DNA of 64,000 nt from the NCBI GenBank assembly GCA_963803265.1, contig CAWDLZ010000012.1, positions 379,498 to 443,497 of the forward strand, read 5' to 3'. The stretch comes from CAIKMD01 sp963803265. GTDB taxonomy: Bacteria > Pseudomonadota > Alphaproteobacteria > ATCC43930 > CGMCC-115725. Shown in pieces: positions 62,258 through 64,000 of the stretch; within the stretch, counting starts at the first letter, position 1; each line of letters begins with the position of its first letter. The position numbers and the translations under genes are program-made. Below the pieces are notes generated by a model. The model did not search any database. It saw only the letters and a program-made list of their open reading frames with translations, and was not told the DNA's origin.

Positions 62258-64000
62258 TGCCCGAGCCGCTCCAGGATCGCCGGGACATGAACCTGGTCGT
62301 TCTTGTAATTGCCGGTGAGCGCGTACATCACCAGGTTGACGCCGAACCGATAGGCCAATTCGCGTTGCCGCTCGCCGCCCGGCACCGCGGCGTGAAGCGG
62401 CGCGCCGCTCGCATCCACCGCCCAGGCGCCGGCCCAGTCGTTGCTGCCGACGAGCACGCTGGCCACGCCGTCATTGACCTGGTCCTCCGACGGCTCGACC
62501 CACAGCGTCCCGCCGGCCCAGCGGCCGGGAAACTCCTGCAGCAGATAAAACGATTTCGTCAGGATGTGATCGGGCGGCACCGGCATCAGCGGCGGATATC
62601 GAGCCCGCCGGCGATCTGCTGCAACCGCGCTTGCGTCGCCGCCGCCGTGAGCGCCGTGCTTTGACCTTGATCTTGCGTATCGAAGAGGATCGTGCCGCCG
62701 GTCGCGAGGTAGCGGTTGATGCGCTCGACCGCTTGCGCCGAGGGCGGCGCCTCGCCCGACACCACCGGCCAATAGAGCAGCGGAAAGAAGATCAGCTCGT
62801 CACGCTCGACATCGACCGCCATCGGGTCGCCCGCCTCGACCGAGCTGCGCTGGTTGAGGACGTTGGCGGAACCGACGAGCCCCGCCCGCGCCTCGGCATC
62901 GACCGCGGCGATGCCGGTGGCGACATAAGCGAGGTGGAATCCGGTGGTCGCCTGAATGGCGAAGCTGTCGTTGCCTTGCGCCCGCGCCGGATGCGCCGCC
63001 GCCAATAGCAGCAGGACCGCGCCCCCCGCGAGCGGCGCGAGCAGCAGATAGGCCGCCGCGCCGCGCTTTAGCGCGATGCCCGGCAGCAGCCCGCGCAGCG
63101 CATAGGCGATCAGGAGATCGATCAGGCCGAGCGCCAGGGCCGCCGCCAGCAGGCCGGGGCGGAAATCGACTTCGGGCCCGCGCGCGTAAGAGGTCCGCGC
63201 CACGCCCGGGGGCAATTCCGGCAACCGGGCGAAAACCTTCACCGCCGGCGCGAGGTTGAGCGCCTGGCGCGCATCCTCGGTGCCATAGAAGCCGGGCGGA
63301 TATTTCGCCGACGCAACGGTGTTGAGGAGGCCGCCCGCTGGGATGGTCGCGGCCGTGGCCGGCGCCCGCCCGAGGCTGCCGTAACCGTCGAGGGTCTCGA
63401 CCGGCGGCAGCGCCTTGTCGCTGGTGCCGGCGACGCCCTGGCTGAGGGCTACGATCCGGCGCAGCATGTCACGAAGAGCCCCGACAAGCCGAGCGTCCAC
63501 CATTCCGGATCGCCGGTCGTGTGGACGAGGATCAGCCAGCCCTTGCCCTGCTTTTCGGCGGTGACCAAGGGCGTGCCGTCGCTGAGCCGCGCCCAGGTCT
63601 TGTCGCCGAGATCGAGCGTCGGCTCGGCCAGCACCTGGCGCGACACGGTCACGTCCGGCGGGATGTCGAGCCCGGCAAAGGGGCTCGTCGCGTCGAAGGG
63701 CGCGAGCGCCGCTGGCTTCTCCCAAGACAGCGCGCCGCCCAAGGTCCGCCCGCCGCGCCGCAGCGTCACGGGCAGCAGATCGTCGTCGGTCGCCTCGGCG
63801 AGATGCGGGCCCGCGAAGCGCAGCACGGTGCCCCCTGCATTCATCCATTTGACGATCGCGTCCTTCTCGGCCGGGCCGGACGGCGAAATGTCCGGCAGCG
63901 CCAGCACCGCGATCTGGCCTTTGAGCAGGGTCGCGACATCGCCCTCGCGTACCTCGCTGAAAGGGCTGAGCGCCTTCCCCAAATAATAGGCGCCGCTCAA
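62254..64000 (-). CDS. DUF4159 membrane protein, 5' end beyond window, two frameshifts
   Basis: C-terminal ~580 residues of a DUF4159-family membrane protein. It contains an amidotransferase-like stretch (IVKWMNAGGTVLRFAGPHLAE), two hydrophobic segments (GLLAAALALGLIDLLIAYALRG and AYLLLAPLAGGAVLLLLAAA) and the DUF4159 domain with FHLAYVATGIAAVDAEARAGL, ATGGTILFDTQDQ and FGVNLVMYALTGNYKNDQVH. Frames change near 63,460 (before MLRRIVALSQG) and near 62,590 (before LMPVPPDH), each as if one base were missing. The true N-terminus lies to the right of base 64,000. It is followed by the VWA-like gene with a 4-nt overlap. Confidence 0.82.

Noticed and set aside
1..64000. CRISPR arrays, tRNA or rRNA genes, prophage or toxin-antitoxin modules
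   Set aside because: No regularly spaced repeats, cloverleaf sequences, rRNA segments, phage structural genes or recognisable toxin-antitoxin pairs were seen on either strand.

Overview
This is GC-rich DNA with the gene content of an alphaproteobacterium. The evidence is the thrB-rnhA pair, an apt and potFGHI block, a short-type psd-pssA pair, a VWA/DUF4159 membrane-protein pair, high GC at third codon positions, and intergenic palindromes of the CCCCGCGaaaGCGGGG type. Hyphomicrobiales or Rhodospirillales is the likeliest placement, but no rRNA or tRNA is present to settle it.

Bases 1 to about 37,200 are an accessory catabolic region. It holds, in order: an MFS drug-type exporter; an ornithine-cyclodeaminase-like gene with its GntR regulator; a DapA-superfamily lyase; a gentisate pair (flavin hydroxylase and gentisate 1,2-dioxygenase) behind a perfect FNR/FixK-type box; a VOC dioxygenase-like gene and a group III truncated haemoglobin; a Rieske ferredoxin, amidohydrolase and Rieske oxygenase module; an alpha/beta hydrolase; a semialdehyde dehydrogenase; a second GntR regulator; an amidase relic; a phenol-type flavin hydroxylase with a substrate-binding protein; a TRAP receptor, GlcG-like protein and hydrolase operon; a molybdenum hydroxylase large subunit standing alone; a second VOC protein; an M16 protease; and a seven-gene minus-strand operon (carboxymuconolactone-decarboxylase-like, MAPEG, UbiD, Rieske oxygenase, SCP2, cupin, amidohydrolase). 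The two amidohydrolases are close paralogues, each next to a Rieske oxygenase, so the window carries two versions of one catabolic theme: carboxylated or methoxylated aromatics handled by Rieske oxygenation or demethylation plus decarboxylation.

Bases 37,227 to 38,863 and 51,578 to 53,212 are two nearly identical IS1380-family elements in the same orientation. The first abuts a fragment of an IS481-type element and marks the change from catabolic to mostly housekeeping DNA.

Bases 39,000 to 64,000 are largely core genome: yqgE, a DsbD/ScsB-like reductase, peroxiredoxin, rnhA-thrB, a lipoprotein, a KirBac potassium channel overlapping the start of a polyamine-type potFGHI operon, apt, a flavin monooxygenase, tandem secreted OB-like proteins, prfC, a luciferase-like oxidoreductase, pssA-psd, and two membrane proteins of a MoxR-type cluster, the second running off the right edge.

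Many genes are split by single-base shifts: at least eleven protein genes plus one IS copy. Even essential pssA is affected, at a catalytic motif that is restored by removing one base. The simplest reading is uncorrected assembly indels (long-read style) rather than mass gene decay, so these genes are annotated as whole genes with the shift noted.
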